The notes under the pieces are model-generated. The model did no database searches and had not been told where the DNA came from. It was given only the letters and a program-made list of their open reading frames with translations. A program made the translations under genes and the position numbers. Of a stretch of 64,000 nucleotides of DNA, positions 41,579 to 53,625 are shown in pieces (the first letter of the stretch is position 1; each line of letters begins with the position of its first letter). The stretch is from assembly GCA_025602905.1 (NCBI GenBank), contig JAHLKI010000034.1:182335-246334 (forward strand). The letters run 5' to 3'. This DNA comes from Phlyctochytrium arcticum. Taxonomy: Eukaryota > Chytridiomycota > Chytridiomycetes > Chytridiales > Chytridiaceae.

Positions 41579-42985
41579 TCAAGAAACCAGACCCGTCAAC
41601 TCCCCAGCCGCAGCCATCTCCTTAACAATATCCAGTCCACCCACCAACTCCCCTTTAATGTATACTTGGGGATACGTAGGCCACGACGAAAACGTCTACA
41701 AAAAAAATCAAAAAAAAGGAAAAATTTGGGCAATGGTGTTTTTACCTTTAACCCCTGTCGAACCTCTTCATCTTCGAGAATGTCAAAAGTGTCGTAGGTG
41801 ATGTTATTGTCGCTTAGGAGTTTGGTGATTTGACGTGAAAACCCGCATTTGGGGGTTGTTGGGTCGCCTTTCATGAACAACTAAAAAAACAATTAGGATT
41901 TTTGGGTGAAGGGGGGGAGATGTGTTATTACCATGACGGGAGCGCGGTTGATACTGAGAAGGGAGAGGGGGGTTAATGGGGGTGAAATGGAAGGGGGGGA
42001 GGGGGGACGGCTTACAGTTTGGTGAGTCGGGTATCGAGGTCTTCTTCAATGGGGGCCAATTTTTGGAATTCGCCAGAGGCCACCATTTCTTTCAGGATAT
42101 CGAGCCCGCCAATCAACTCGCCATGAATATAAACTAAAAAAAAAAAGTCAGTTATGTTTCTCACGAAACCCAAAAAGAAACGATGAAACTTGTTACTTTG
42201 AGGAAACGTCGGCCAGGCCGAAAACGTTTTCAGGCCCTGTCGGACCTCTTCGTCCGCCAAGATGTTGAATGAGCCGTAGGGGACGTGGAGGTCGGATAAG
42301 ATGGATACCGTCTCTCGGGAGAATCCGCAGCGGGGTGCTTGGGGTGTTCCCTTGATAAAGACCATGACGGGGTGGGATGAGACGAGCGTTTTGAGGCGGA
42401 ATGTCAAGTCTTTCTTTTCGGTGGTGGGTGCCGGTTGGGGTTGTATTGTTGTTATTGTTGTTGGGGTGGGAGCGGCCGGGTTGGCGGTAGGTGTTGTTTT
42501 GGCAGCAGCAGCACCAGCACCAGCGTATTTTTCGACCGTGCTGGATAAACTCCCCGCATTCGCACCCTCAATCCGTGCCAACACCTTTTTCCCACCATCA
42601 CCCAACACCAAAAATGTGGGTACAGCCGCAATCTCGTATTCTTCAGCTATATCCCCAAAATTCTCTGCTTCAATCTTAAAAAAAACAAAACCATCAAAGA
42701 ACTACTCTTCCCAAATCCGATTTACTGGTCTTTTTTTTACCTGAACAAACGTCAACCCCGGAAACTTATTACTCAATTCGGCAAACACGGCATTCATGTC
42801 GGTGCAGGGGTCAGCCCACGCTGCCCAAAAGTTGAGGACGGTGAGTGGGCGGGAGCCAACGAGGATCGGGAATTGGGATTCAGACGACAGTTCTAATATA
42901 CCCACGACTTGTTTTAGAATAGTGGGTGGGGTAACTGGGGATGGGAGCAGGATAACGTACCGACGACATTGTGTTTGGTGGCCAT
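41579..42985 (-). CDS. Monothiol glutaredoxin, Trx-Grx-Grx (Grx3/PICOT type)
   Basis: Seven exons: 42985-42961, 42892-42741, 42674-42197, 42133-42016, 41953-41932, 41880-41746 and 41695-41579. They sum to 1047 nt, 348 aa, all in phase. Residues about 9-110 form a thioredoxin-like domain whose active site is WADPC (34-38), with the first Cys replaced by Ala. An Ala/Pro/Thr linker follows, then two glutaredoxin domains, each with the monothiol CGFS site (Cys about 175 and 277). Their glutathione-binding patches are [16 protein letters not shown] and [16 protein letters not shown]. Grx3/4 proteins bind a bridging [2Fe-2S] cluster with glutathione and serve iron sensing and cytosolic/nuclear iron trafficking. 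Ascomycete Grx3/4 has one Grx domain; the two-Grx form is like animal GLRX3. The introns include a 22-nt exon flanked by two short introns. Confidence 0.95.
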
Positions 42986-45410
42986 ATTGAGAGATCTTTA
43001 GTAGACTGCAAAGGTCTTGAACGAAATGGTGCTTGCAGGATTTTGCACCAAAAGAATCTCTTTGTGATTTCGCATCGTTCATTTATCCCAAATGGGTCAA
43101 ACTGTTTTGTGTAACTGCCGGGAGTCCTTCACTCTCTGTCTCTCAACTCTCAAAAAGAACTTGTTTGCAGGTGTTTACTTGAGCTATATTCATTGCTCCA
43201 GACATATATATTTCCCCCCAAACCTATACAATCCATTTCGTTGATTGATGCCCAAAATCAAAGATAAATACGTTATTTTCTTCTGATTGCACTCGGATTG
43301 GGCAGTACACGACTGGTACATATGAGCGTTTGAAATGCCGACTTTGGGGCAAATGTCAAGTTTACGCTTCTAACTATCCTTACATGTGCCGAAAAAAAAT
43401 ATATATACACTCACCCCGCTCCCTCACCCCACAACCCAAATGTCCTCTCCTCTCTGTTCTTTTCTGAACGTCTCATCCATCCATTCCCGCCCCAACCGAG
43501 TCCATCTCTCCATCCATTCTTCACCTACACACACACACACAAAATTTATCCGCGGGGGATAAATATATTTTTTCAGACCACCCTCCGTCTCGTATTTTGG
43601 TTGGTGAAGGGAATACGAAAATGATGGAAGGAGTTTTTATGCATTCCATCAATTGAATCTTGGTGCAAGAAGTACATACTCAAACGTAGTTACCAAAAAA
43701 AAGGAACCAGAGTATCCTTTTCTTGATCGCTCGAAAGGATTCATGGGTGGGCTCTGAAAGACGAGGTGTGAAATTCCACCGAAAAGCCGGGGGTTTGCAA
43801 CGTCACATCACCAACCTCCTACATCACTCAAAGATTCGACAGGCACCCCAAAATTTTCCAATACACGAACGGTTTTCGTCATGGCCCACCCACGTATCCC
43901 CCAAGTACTGTAGTCTACATTTTGGTGGGCGGACTGGATGTTGGGGAATGGCAGAGTCTAGTTTCCTAAAAAAAACAAAGAATATATGACACTTTTCATT
44001 GGAGATCACTCTGGTGCTCATGACCCGGACTGGCCTCTTTTTATTTTTATCACTCTTCTCATAATCCACCTCTTTGTGTGGATGAACATGAGCATTCACA
44101 TAGACTTTTTTCTTTTCGGGATTATGTTTTTTTGGTTTCGAGAACCCCCCCTCAAATCTTTACCCCAGCTGCAAATTTCACAGAAGGGGATGCATATACA
44201 CCCTATATTCGGACACCGAGTCTCTTCTCTTCTCGGTATGTGCAAAAAAAAACTCTACCCGCTCTCCATTTATATATAGTAGTAGTCATGCTGCTTATGT
44301 GTAAATATTCCCACGCACTGTTTTGGTGGTTTTTTTTAGGAAACACAAATGCAGTATATTGACGGTGGGAAAAAAACGGAATGAGGGTGAGAGGTGCTGC
44401 AACGTTCCGGTACACACTCATCTTATTCCACGTCTTCACCCCCCCCCCCAAGGATTCTCCATTAGGCTCATATCTTGAACATTTTGACAAACGAACTGGT
44501 TTTGGGATATGGGTATGAATTTTCCAAAATATTACCATGAACCGACACGAGACTCTTTAGGAAGCCCCCCCCCTCTACCCCCTCACAATCACATCACCCA
44601 TACCATTCACGATATTCTTGAAGGTTCGACAAGGGAATGGTTTCATCGGATCACAAGAAAGAGCAAGTTGGATGCAATACCAGCGGGTAAAACTATACAC
44701 AAAAGAGCATTACCATGAAAAATCATTCCAAACCCGCATCTTTCTCTTCCAGTGTTTCGCTGGAAAGATGTATACATGTTCCCAGGAGTTGGATGACACA
44801 TGCTTTGCCATGACAGAATGTATGTAAAACATTGTCTTAAACCCCACCCAAGAATGAAAAAAAATAAACGCGTGGGGAAAAAAAAAAAACTTCTTTTGCG
44901 TCGGATCCGGAAACAAAAGCAAACAAACTCACTCATCTTTCAGTATATGGTTGTTGTTGTTTGTTGGCCTCAGGTCTTGAGCAAAAAGGAAAATCCAGTC
45001 AAAAGCAAAAGCCGGTAATGATTCATTCAAATACATGAATGTTGTTTCCCACGCTCAGAGCCAACCAAAAAAAAAAGCGATAAAAAAAAAATAATACAAT
45101 ATTGTCGTGAACCAAGTTCCACGCGGATCCAGAAAGACACGAGAGTAGGTCGAATAAGGGATTTCCATCCATCCATCTGTACAATAAGCATAACCTACAT
45201 CGAAGAACCAAGAACCAATTCATTCTAAATATGAGATCCAATTTCTATTCTTTCACCATTTTCGTCTAACCAAACCATTCTATAAAAACCCATTCACATT
45301 GTTCAACGCCAATCACAAAAAGGATATAATATTCATAAACTACAAAAGAAGAAAATCAAACAAAACAAGAGATTCTTTTTCTAATATAAAAGGGGGGGAT
45401 TCAGATCAAC
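42986..45410. other. Long intergenic region, no gene recognised
   Basis: Rich in A/T runs, homopolymers and a short (CA)n tract near 43530. Some open frames exist (for example near 44078-44362) but they have no domain, no matching splice sites and repeat-like composition. Presumably regulatory and decayed DNA. Confidence 0.4.
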
Positions 45411-47411
45411 TTAGAAGAAGGCCATGAAGGAGACAGCGACGGCTGTGAGCGCGGCCGCGATGGATGAAGCGGGTCGAGAGATGGCGGATGAAAAGACGGG
45501 GTCTTCCTTTTTAGGCGTGTTTGAGGTGGTGGGAGAGTTGGCGGAGCCCGTGGTGGGGTAGGTGATGGGGGTGTTGGGGGTGCCGGTGGGGACGGGGAGG
45601 GCGGTTGGGATGGGTGCGCTGCCGGCGTAGGAGGTGGAAGCGGGGACGGCGGGCTCAAGGGGGGGTTGGACGGCCGTGGCGGTTGGGGCGGGGACGGCGG
45701 TCGCGGTGGGGAGAGCGTAGGTTGGCTTGGGTGCGGGAACTCCAGTTGCGGTGGGGGCGGGCACGGCGGTGGGGATGCCGGTCGCGGTGGGAGCGGGTGC
45801 GGGGGTTCCCGTAGGAACTGGGTAACTTGGCTTGCCGGTGGCGGTTGGGGCGGGCACGGCGGTGGGCACGGCAGTGGGGACTCCAGTAGCAGTAGGGGCG
45901 GGCACGGCAGTAGGGACTCCAGTAGCGGTAGGGGCGGGCACGGCGGTGGGGACTCCAGTGGCCGTAGGGGCAGGGACGGGGGTGGCCGTGGCGACGGGGC
46001 CGGTAGAGGTCTCACAAGGAGTCTCGGTCGGGGCGGGAACTCCAGTAGGGACTCCGGTGGCGGTAGGCTTGGGGACAGCCGTGGTGGTGTCGTCTTCACA
46101 GTCCTCGTCGGGGGTGCCAGTGGGGACGGGGGTAGCGGTAGGCTTGGGAGCGGCCGTGGTGGTAGTGTCCTCTTCACAGTCCTCGTCGGGGGTACCAGTG
46201 GGGACGGGAGTAGCCGTGGGCTGGGCAGCAGCAGAGGTGGTAGTCTCGCAATCCTCGTCGGGGGTTCCAGTAGCAGTGGGGACGGGGGTAGCAGTGACAA
46301 CTACGGTGGTAGTCTCTTCACAGTCCTCGTCGGGGGTTCCAGTAGCCGTGGGGGCGGGAGTAGCGGTTCCAGTAGGGACGGGGGTGGCCGTAGGCTGGGC
46401 AGCCGCAGAGGTGGTAGACTCGCAGTCCTCGTCGGGGGTACCAGTAGGGACGGGGATGTTGGTGCCGGTAGGTTGAGCAGCCGCAGAGGTGGTAGACTCA
46501 CAGTCCTCGTCGGGGGTACCAGTAGGGACAGGGACATTGGTGGCAGTGGCAGTGGGAACTGGGGTGGCAGTTGCAACGGCAGTGGAAGTCTCTTCCTCAC
46601 AGTCCTCGTCGGGGGTACCGGGAGTAGCAGTGGGCTTGGGGGCGGCCGTGGTGGTCTCTTCCTCACAGTCTTCATCGGGGGTACCGGTGGGGACGGGAGT
46701 AGCAGTGGGCTTGGCGGTAGTCTCTTCCTCACAGTCCTCGTCGGGGGTACCGGTAGGAACGGGGGTAGCAGTGGGTTGAGCGGCAGCCGAGGTAGTCTCT
46801 TCGTCACAGTCCTCGTCCTCCTTGGGCTCTTCCTCTTCGCAGGGCTCCTCGGTGGTGGTGGGAGCTGGGGGAGCCGGGGCGGGGGTCTCTTGGGTGGGAG
46901 AAGAGACGATGGCCGTGGTGGTTGGGACAGAGGGGGCCTCGGGAGTCTGGGTGGCAATCAAGGTGGAAGTCTTTTGAGCGGGGACTTCGTAGACTGGCTT
47001 TGTTTCCTTGGGAGCTTCCGTCTTGGGTGCCTCTGGCTGCTTGGGGACGTCTGAGGTCTTGGGAGCCTCAGTCTGCTTGGGAGCCTCGGTGGTCTGCTTG
47101 GGCTTTTCAACGACGACGGTGGTTGTGATGAGCGTCTGCTTGGGAAGTTGCTGGGTGGTAGTAGGAACCTTGTAGACTGGCTTTGTGGTTGAGGTGGCGG
47201 TGGCAATGGGAGCGACGGCGGTAGAGGAGGAGGAAGGAGCAGGAGCAGGGACGGCATAGGTGGGTTTGGGGGTCTTTATGTCGATCTGCGGTTGCTGTTG
47301 GCCTTCCTTGCCGATGGTAGAGATTTGCTCGGTGATGTCGCCCTGGGGAGTGGGGACGGCGAGGACGGAGGCAGCGAGGAGCACGGTGGAGAAGAAGAGT
47401 GCCTTGACCAT
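45411..47411 (-). CDS. GPI-anchored mucin-like cell-surface protein
   Basis: A single exon of 666 aa. Signal peptide MVKALFFSTVLLAASVLAVP is followed by a very long Thr/Pro/Ala/Val-rich region suited to dense O-glycosylation. It contains nine copies of the acidic Cys motif GTPDEDCE, separated by TTTSAAAQPTATPVPT-like spacers, then about ten shorter TATGVPTAVPAP units. The C-terminus (SSAISRPASSIAAALTAVAVSFMAFF) is a textbook GPI-attachment signal: small residues, then a hydrophobic tail with no charged end. It should be a cell-wall or plasma-membrane stalk. Each repeat has a lone Cys, so the chains could cross-link through disulfides (inference). The long open frames on the opposite strand are a by-product of the repeat composition. 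Confidence 0.88.
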   Translation of the reverse strand: MVKALFFSTVLLAASVLAVPTPQGDITEQISTIGKEGQQQPQIDIKTPKPTYAVPAPAPSSSSTAVAPIATATSTTKPVYKVPTTTQQLPKQTLITTTVVVEKPKQTTEAPKQTEAPKTSDVPKQPEAPKTEAPKETKPVYEVPAQKTSTLIATQTPEAPSVPTTTAIVSSPTQETPAPAPPAPTTTEEPCEEEEPKEDEDCDEETTSAAAQPTATPVPTGTPDEDCEEETTAKPTATPVPTGTPDEDCEEETTTAAPKPTATPGTPDEDCEEETSTAVATATPVPTATATNVPVPTGTPDEDCESTTSAAAQPTGTNIPVPTGTPDEDCESTTSAAAQPTATPVPTGTATPAPTATGTPDEDCEETTTVVVTATPVPTATGTPDEDCETTTSAAAQPTATPVPTGTPDEDCEEDTTTTAAPKPTATPVPTGTPDEDCEDDTTTAVPKPTATGVPTGVPAPTETPCETSTGPVATATPVPAPTATGVPTAVPAPTATGVPTAVPAPTATGVPTAVPTAVPAPTATGKPSYPVPTGTPAPAPTATGIPTAVPAPTATGVPAPKPTYALPTATAVPAPTATAVQPPLEPAVPASTSYAGSAPIPTALPVPTGTPNTPITYPTTGSANSPTTSNTPKKEDPVFSSAISRPASSIAAALTAVAVSFMAFF

Positions 47412-48164
47412 CTTGTCGATTTTCTAGTCTATTCTATAAAAAGTCTATGTGTGTTGTTGAGTGTTGGTTGCTGAGTGCGTGCGACAAGACCAGCAGCGAA
47501 TGAGGCTATGAAGATGAGATGTGTCTAGGAATGAAAAGTGCCAGCCCTTTCGTTCGTGTCGCTCGTTCCGGTCTACGTCTACGGTCTTGCGAGAGAGAGT
47601 GCCCTGGCGACTGTCCACCGCCCCTTTATCCCCTCGGCCCCCCTCGGCCCCCCCCGTTACTGACTCAGATATACAACAACAACCACACAAAAAACGCTTG
47701 ATCTTGGGCCGCCCCCCTGCGCCACGCCTCCCCACCCGCCCCAACGCGCAAAAAACACCAAAAGGCCACAAAGCGCCCGTCCGCTTTGCGTCGCCTGCGT
47801 CACCTCACAGAGTCACAGAACAAATAAGCGGCTTCTTACCAGGCAGGCTCTTTTCCATCTGCTTCTTGCGAGATGATTATCCCGACTCGTTACATTCATT
47901 CATTCCATTCATTCGTGGTAGTAGGGCTTTTTGCTACTCGTAGTATGATAGGAGTGAGTTGAGTAGACTTCAGAGCTATCATAGGCAGGAAGCGAGAAGC
48001 CATGGCTGATGAATTGACGGGAAGGATCATCTCCAGACTCCAGCTGCTGATGTCTAACAACAACAACTGTAAAAAAAATGAAAACCCACCCATGGACATG
48101 AGCCGCTTCCTTATCACAGGCACAAGGTTATCTTGGATTAAGCGCAACTCAAAAACATCGAAAT
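47412..48164. other. Intergenic, promoter side of the mucin-like gene
   Basis: No coding region recognised. Contains C-rich blocks (47600-47770) and the 5' flank of the tRNA. Confidence 0.4.
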
Positions 48165-48248
48165 CCGGCTTTAGCTCAGTTGGCAGTAGCATTAGACTGT
48201 AACATTTCAGCAATCTAAGGGTCCCCAGTTCAAATCTGGGAAGCCGGA
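48165..48248 (+). tRNA. tRNA-Tyr (GTA) with 10-nt intron
   Basis: Acceptor stem CCGGCTT / AAGCCGG, with C1-G72 and discriminator A, the eukaryotic tRNA-Tyr identity set. The D-arm begins TAGCTC, the T-arm is CCCAG-TTCAAAT-CTGGG, and the anticodon stem is TTAGA/TCTAA. The anticodon GTA is at 48199-48201. A 10-nt intron (CATTTCAGCA, 48203-48212) follows A37, the standard position for eukaryotic tRNA introns. Confidence 0.95.
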
Positions 48249-49439
48249 GTTTCTTTTTGTTTTGGCATCTTTTCACTGCGGTAGTAAAAGGGACTGACTG
48301 AGAAAACGTTCACGGCGTTCACTCCCTTCTGGAGACGGTCCGACGGACGACCCATGCATGGCCTGGGATGTCTCCTATACGCAAGAGTCTTTCTTTACTG
48401 CTCTGATACTAGGTCGACGGAACCGCTCTGGGGCCGGGCACAATGGTTACAGAAACTCAGACCAAGTGCTTTCATGCTCTCCCAGCTGTCTCTGGACTCT
48501 GGAGATGCTCAGACAGCTCAGTCTGATGGCTGTTGTTCAAAGCAATGGTTGATAAAAAAATGTGGGGCATCGATGCGATCCGAATATAAACAAAAAGGCC
48601 ACGCAGAAGAAAAAAATCTTTCCAGATGTGATCAGAAAACAAACAACAACAACATCCACGACAAAAACACACGACACGATTTAATTGCACACTCAATTCA
48701 AAAAAACTGCGCTGTCTGCGCATGCTGCATTTTTTTGATTGTGGCATTGAACCCGACGATAAGAAAGGTGTGTACGTGCTTTGAGCCACAAGTTACAATG
48801 GACACACCCGGTTACATTTCATGGCCCGTACGGTGCCGTACCGTATATCAAAAGCCAAGAAGTGGACAGTTGGGCCGTCTCTCATCCGCCGGGGATTCTG
48901 TCCATGCATGCATTGCCAGGCTAGATTGATTCCTTATACGTTTTTGAAATGTCTTGGGGGCGGATATTTGGAGTGCATGAGAGCACTTGGATATGACTTT
49001 TTGCTGCCATCCTTTCCTTTGGTGCCCGGGCACCACCACCACCACCAACAACATTCCGCATCCGAAGGAAGATCATATTCTCAGCAATTCGGGTAACAAA
49101 GTAATCCGGCCTTGTTGTCTTGAGACGACCATACGACGGACAAGGTATACCATGGTCTTGCGGGTATACTCGAGTAGTAGATCAGAGTGTCGGTATCTGT
49201 GCCAGCCTGCTTTCTGGCAGGATTGAATGAACACTGTTGCGTTATTATATCACTTCTGCTCACCAGAAGTCCCTTTGTTCCTATCCACAAGTAATGCCTC
49301 AGGCAGAACATATACTACGCATGTGCCGAGATATCTTCTAGTAAAAAGGCTTTTTGCAACGATGACTGGTAAAAGCGCTCTGTTGACACACATTCAGTAT
49401 GGACCAACAAACATGTCTGGTTGCCAGCCCGAGAGTTCC
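48249..49439. other. Intergenic, no gene recognised
   Basis: The longest plus-strand frame (48354-48929) is Cys/Ser-rich without a domain, signal or splice context, and I do not call it. The right end grades into the first segmental-duplication unit (about 49.3 kb). Confidence 0.4.
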
Positions 49440-49995
49440 TAAACTTGAATATCGGTGTCGGGAGATTTGGCACACCCACCCTGCGCCGGTTCGGGTTGAT
49501 GTCCTCCCCAAGCACCATGCCGCAAGAAGCCCGCCTGCTACAACAGCGGCCCCCAACTTTGTGCTGAACGATGAGGACCCCGACTACCCAAATTTGTGTT
49601 GAACGGTGATGATGATGATGATGATGATATAAGTTGCTCTGGGGAATAATCCCACCCCCAGATTCTGTCTCACCCAAATAAAGGACCCATATAATCTCCA
49701 CCAAAGCGTACCAGGATATTACCCATATACCTTCATATATAAACACATCCAATGGCTTTCGCCCAACCTTGATCATTTTCCTTCGCCTTGACCTCTATAT
49801 GTTGTTCGATCCCAATTGGGCGAATACGAGGTCGCCTTCCACTCATCCGTAAGCAAAGTCGGGGTTCCTCCTTTCATATCCGTCGCCGATTGTTCGAAAA
49901 ACAGTTACTGTGGCAAACTCTATACATACCCGCAACAGAGTCGAATGGTGGACGGTACTTAACCCAGGACTTTGAAGAACAAGCAAGCTTGGAAT
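49440..49995 (-). pseudogene. Relic of the PD-(D/E)XK-like gene family (copy A)
   Basis: Minus-strand pieces align in order with the family genes at 55.9-60.9 kb. On the plus strand the C-terminal tail region (near 49440-49620), the block equivalent to the GELGEIIGP part (near 49690) and the domain start (near 49800-49870, including the equivalent of FANWDR) are each recognisable but separated by deletions and stops. The leader at 49880-49990 also matches, with a GGACGGTA...CCCAGGAC remnant of the splice donor region. It cannot encode a complete protein. Confidence 0.6.
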
Positions 49996-50194
49996 GTAAA
50001 AAAAAAAACACGGCGACAAATATTAATGGTAATACATTTTTGATGGCACTAGATCCGTTTGTCGAGTACGGTTACACATCAGATTCTAAAGAACCTCATA
50101 AATTCAGCATCCCGGTTATGTGTTCTTTTCGTATATACTGTCGTTTTCTGGTTAACTCAATTAACTGTAATTTCTAACTTATTTGGATGGATGA

Positions 50195-50643
50195 GATTTT
50201 TTCCCCCTCTAGGGGTGGGAATATGGTGAACTCTATACTTGATTGTATACCGAGATGTTGCTTTGGATATATAGTGTTATGGCCGTTATGTGTGTGTGGA
50301 TATGTTGTCCGTTCTTGAGTGGAAAATACCTGTATATCAGGCTTCAGTAAAAAATGGTGGAGTATATAGGTCCAACTCGGGCCAGCAAGGAAGAATGCAT
50401 AAAAAGAATCTTATACTCCCCCGCTGTTCCCACAAAACGATTTTGGCAACGATCAGTTAGTACAAACACTCAACTTTGCTAAAATAATCATGATGGACAA
50501 GACCAAAAAAAAAAGGTGGTTTGTTGTTTATCCATCTGGGGATTGAAATCTTTGATATATATATATAGCGACCAAATCTCTGACTGCCCTTTTTAGTGTG
50601 CCGTTTTGCTTTTTATACAAAAAGTTTTCCCACGCTCGCGCAG
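50195..50643. repeat. Segmental repeat R, copy A
   Basis: Shares an ordered series of blocks with 57828-58529 and 61388-62080: GGGTGGGAATATGG, CTCTATACTTGA-like, CTTGAGTGGAAAAT, GCTAAAATAATCAT, CTTTGATATA and the terminal TTCCCACGCTCGCGCAG. It is diverged and shortened relative to the other two copies. Confidence 0.65.
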
Positions 50644-53094
50644 TAAGTAGTAGCGCAAAACCCCAAATTGGGGTTTGTTCACTGATGATATTTCCTTCCC
50701 CACCGCGAAAGCATCCCATCCAAGCAAAACACTCACCTGACTAGACAAAAAAAATGTACGGTATTTGGACAAAGAAACAAGGTGAAGACAAAATACCGTT
50801 GGATGATGATGACTATTGTATGTTGTTTGGTAGTAGGTTAATTTTTTTGGTTTTACTTACAAGATACCATGGAAAAAGAGCATGAATAGAGACTTTTTTT
50901 TTGGTTTTTTTTTTTTTTGGTTCGACTGTCATCGTGAACGGGCGCCAAGTATATCCTAACTTTTGGACGGTCAATATGAGTAGCTGAGCGTTGAGCATTT
51001 TGAAAAAGACTCCAGCGCACCCAGAGTTTGGCATACCCTTTTTTTGAACGAAAAAACATCCCGTGTGAATTACGCTTTTCCAAGTCCCTTAAACTGGTCC
51101 AATACCAAAACTTTTTTTTTTCATCCCCACTCTCGTATTCTTCACATGATGCCAAGAACAAAAGTAAAAGTTTCGCAAAGCGCCGAATGGTGGTCCCCGA
51201 TGGTTTATCGTGTAAGGACAGATTTTCCCACGGGGCAAAATAGAAAAATATATATCAAATATACGCCGTTTCCAACCCCGACATTTATGTCATGTTCGAT
51301 ACCTATATATCTTGACCATATCGTTTCTTATTATATCACATCATGCTTGGATAACAAATTTTGCATAGGGAAAAAAGAAACCCCGGCCACATCCTATCCT
51401 TATTCTCAAATAGATGAAGTAGCCTACTCTGGGAGCATCTTGGGGTTTCCTGCAGCAAATCTAGCCTGCCCTTATCCAAGCAGGAAAAACGTGAACGGCT
51501 TGGCAAAAAAAAAGGCGCAAGAAAAGACCAAAGCAATAAAGTTAAGGGTTTGCCATGAGGTGCTTTCTGTTATCTCTTTACTTTTCCTGCTGGATGTTTT
51601 GGCGTGCTGCTGCTTTTCCTGTCCTGCAATGCGTCGTTCCATTTCTTTTATTATTCAGCCTTTCATATCTTGCAGTCCGCTGTATGGACTATACTTGCAC
51701 TATTCAACATTTTTTTTAACACGTTTTGCTTGCAGATTTCCCCCTATCTTCTCTCACTTACACCAAACTCGGTATTGCAAACGTAATTCTAAGCAAGTTG
51801 GTTCGCAAAATTGGAAATCAAACAACATTAGGAAAAAAAAAATGGCAGGGGTCTGACCAACCACCAATTCTGGAAATTGGTTCAGAATTTTAGTGCTGGC
51901 AACACTCATTACTGATCTATACTACGTCTGTTTTTAGTATTCTCCTCCCTATCTAAACTCTCTCTCTCTCTCTATGTCCGTCGGCAGTTGATTCTTAGTT
52001 TTGTCTCCATCTATTTATACACTCTCCCATATCTTCTTTTCATCCCAGCGGAATTCAATCAACTTAAGCCATGAATCGAGTGATCAAGCCGTCTCTATCT
52101 TTTACCTCTCCATATATACTTATCTCTAATCGGTTGCTTACTTGTATTCTGCTGTCGTCCTTTCAACTAGTTATTCCTGCCGAATTGTCTAATTGGCTGC
52201 AACTATCTATCTCCAACTATCTATCTGTTGTCTGTCTTGTTTTCTCCTCTTCTGTATCTATATTCCCCGGTCGACCGCCCAAATTTAGCTACATCTACTT
52301 CTCTCCGATGCTTTCAGAGACTACTGTCTTCTCACCCTTCTATCTCTGTCCGAGTCCGGCAAACAATATATTGTACGAGAGTACTGTGTGGCTAGCTACA
52401 TTTATAACGGTGTACATGTTACATGTACCTTTCTCCGTCTTCACCAGAAGCTATCCACCAATCGAGCTATTGTGGTATGCGTCGACATGCATTTGACAGA
52501 CTACCGTATCGCCTTTTGGGGGCGTTCTATATATATCGTTACTATGATCTTTATTTTTTCTAAACTCTGATGAAATAGTCGAGGATGATGAGGCCGACGT
52601 TTTTTTTGGCAAGGCAGGACGAATGCCTTTCAAGAAAATAAAATATCAGAATCCCGTTGGACCAGTCGAGCCTCTCGCCGTGCGATTTCTTTCGTCTTTG
52701 ATTTTTAATTGATTGTCCTCATACGCCATTCCGCCCATTTCCGAGAAAGACAGTGACCTCACAAACGGCCCTATAATTTTTGCGAGGGTGTGGGGGGGAA
52801 AACGAAGCTCCGACTGAATCATTAGACGTTCAAATACTTTCAAAAAAAGTGATGACCTCTGGAGTTTGTTTGTCTACTGTCGGAATACTAGAAAACGTGC
52901 ATCATTTTGTTGTTCAAGCTTTATAGTAACGTTCGATTATTTGATACCATGGAGTGTTGGACGAGATGAACTACCTAAAAAGTAAGGCGGACATAGACGG
53001 GCCGAGACGTCTGAGGAAGAATAACGTATTCTTTCGTACGCGCGAAACCAGAGGCGTAGAGCAGAGCCATTCATGACACCCGGTTGGGGACGTT
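50644..53094. other. Non-coding, partly duplicated DNA
   Basis: A block near 51440-51560 (TTTCCTGCAGCAAATC followed by CCAAGCAGGAAA) is repeated near 58770-58890, part of the segmental duplication. The open frames at 51044-51856 and 52071-52496 lack domains, start context and codon structure. I do not consider them genes. Confidence 0.4.
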
Positions 53095-53154
53095 GTGAAT
53101 AATGTGTATAATGTGTTCCTTCACGTCGCGGGCCGGGGCTCGGGAGGCTCGGAT

Positions 53155-53625
53155 AGGGACGGGATGACTTCTGGAGTTTCCCGGAGCGTCAATAAGCCTT
53201 GTCCTTCGACCCCAACCACTTCAAGACTAGGAATCCTTGTTCGCAGCTTCTTTTCACGTCCTCCGGGACAATTACATTGTTTTCCTTGTCGAGCATCTCG
53301 GCAAGACCGCCACTTTCGGCGTATCATTTGTTTTATTTTTTCGTGAAAAATCTGTAACTTCATAGGTCAAAACTTTTAGATTCCCAAGTCATGAGGCCCG
53401 ACTGGAAAAGTTGTTAATAACATCACCCATCTTCAATTTTGTGAGACTCGTAGGGATGACATCTTGAGCTACCCGGAGCGGCGAATACACCGTCCGTCGA
53501 ACCTCAAGGCCACTTAAAAATTGTTTTGCAGCTTTTCCTTGCACAACCTTCGGGTACATTCGCAAGACTTTTTGTCCCGCATCCCGGCAGGTCGGCCACG
53601 TTCTGCGTGTTATTTTTGCATGACA
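53155..53625. repeat. Diverged tandem duplication upstream of the I9 gene
   Basis: 53155-53345 and 53450-53625 share GGGATGAC, CCCGGAGCG, a CGTC/CGAACC block, GCAGCTT, TTTTCAC/CTTGCAC, TCCGGG/TTCGGG, ATTCG/CATTG and CGGC blocks in the same order. The second copy lies just upstream of the I9 gene's TATA box. Confidence 0.45.

Noticed and set aside
45666..47054. Long Gly/Ser-rich ORF (462 aa) on the plus strand
   Set aside because: Mirror of the Thr/Pro repeats of the GPI mucin gene on the other strand; no signal peptide or domain.
47896..48276. Minus-strand ORF of 126 aa containing RLPRFELGTLRLLKCYSLMLLPTEL
   Set aside because: It is the antisense of the tRNA-Tyr, a well-known false-protein pattern.
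48354..48929. Plus-strand ORF of 191 aa
   Set aside because: No recognisable domain, signal or splice context; Cys-rich only by composition.
51044..51856. Plus-strand ORF of 270 aa
   Set aside because: No domain, composition driven by A/T runs, and part of it is duplicated non-coding sequence also found near 58.8 kb.
52071..52496. Hydrophobic plus-strand ORF of 141 aa
   Set aside because: Hydrophobicity follows from a T/C-rich tract; no conserved motif, and the frame is not kept in the duplicated units.
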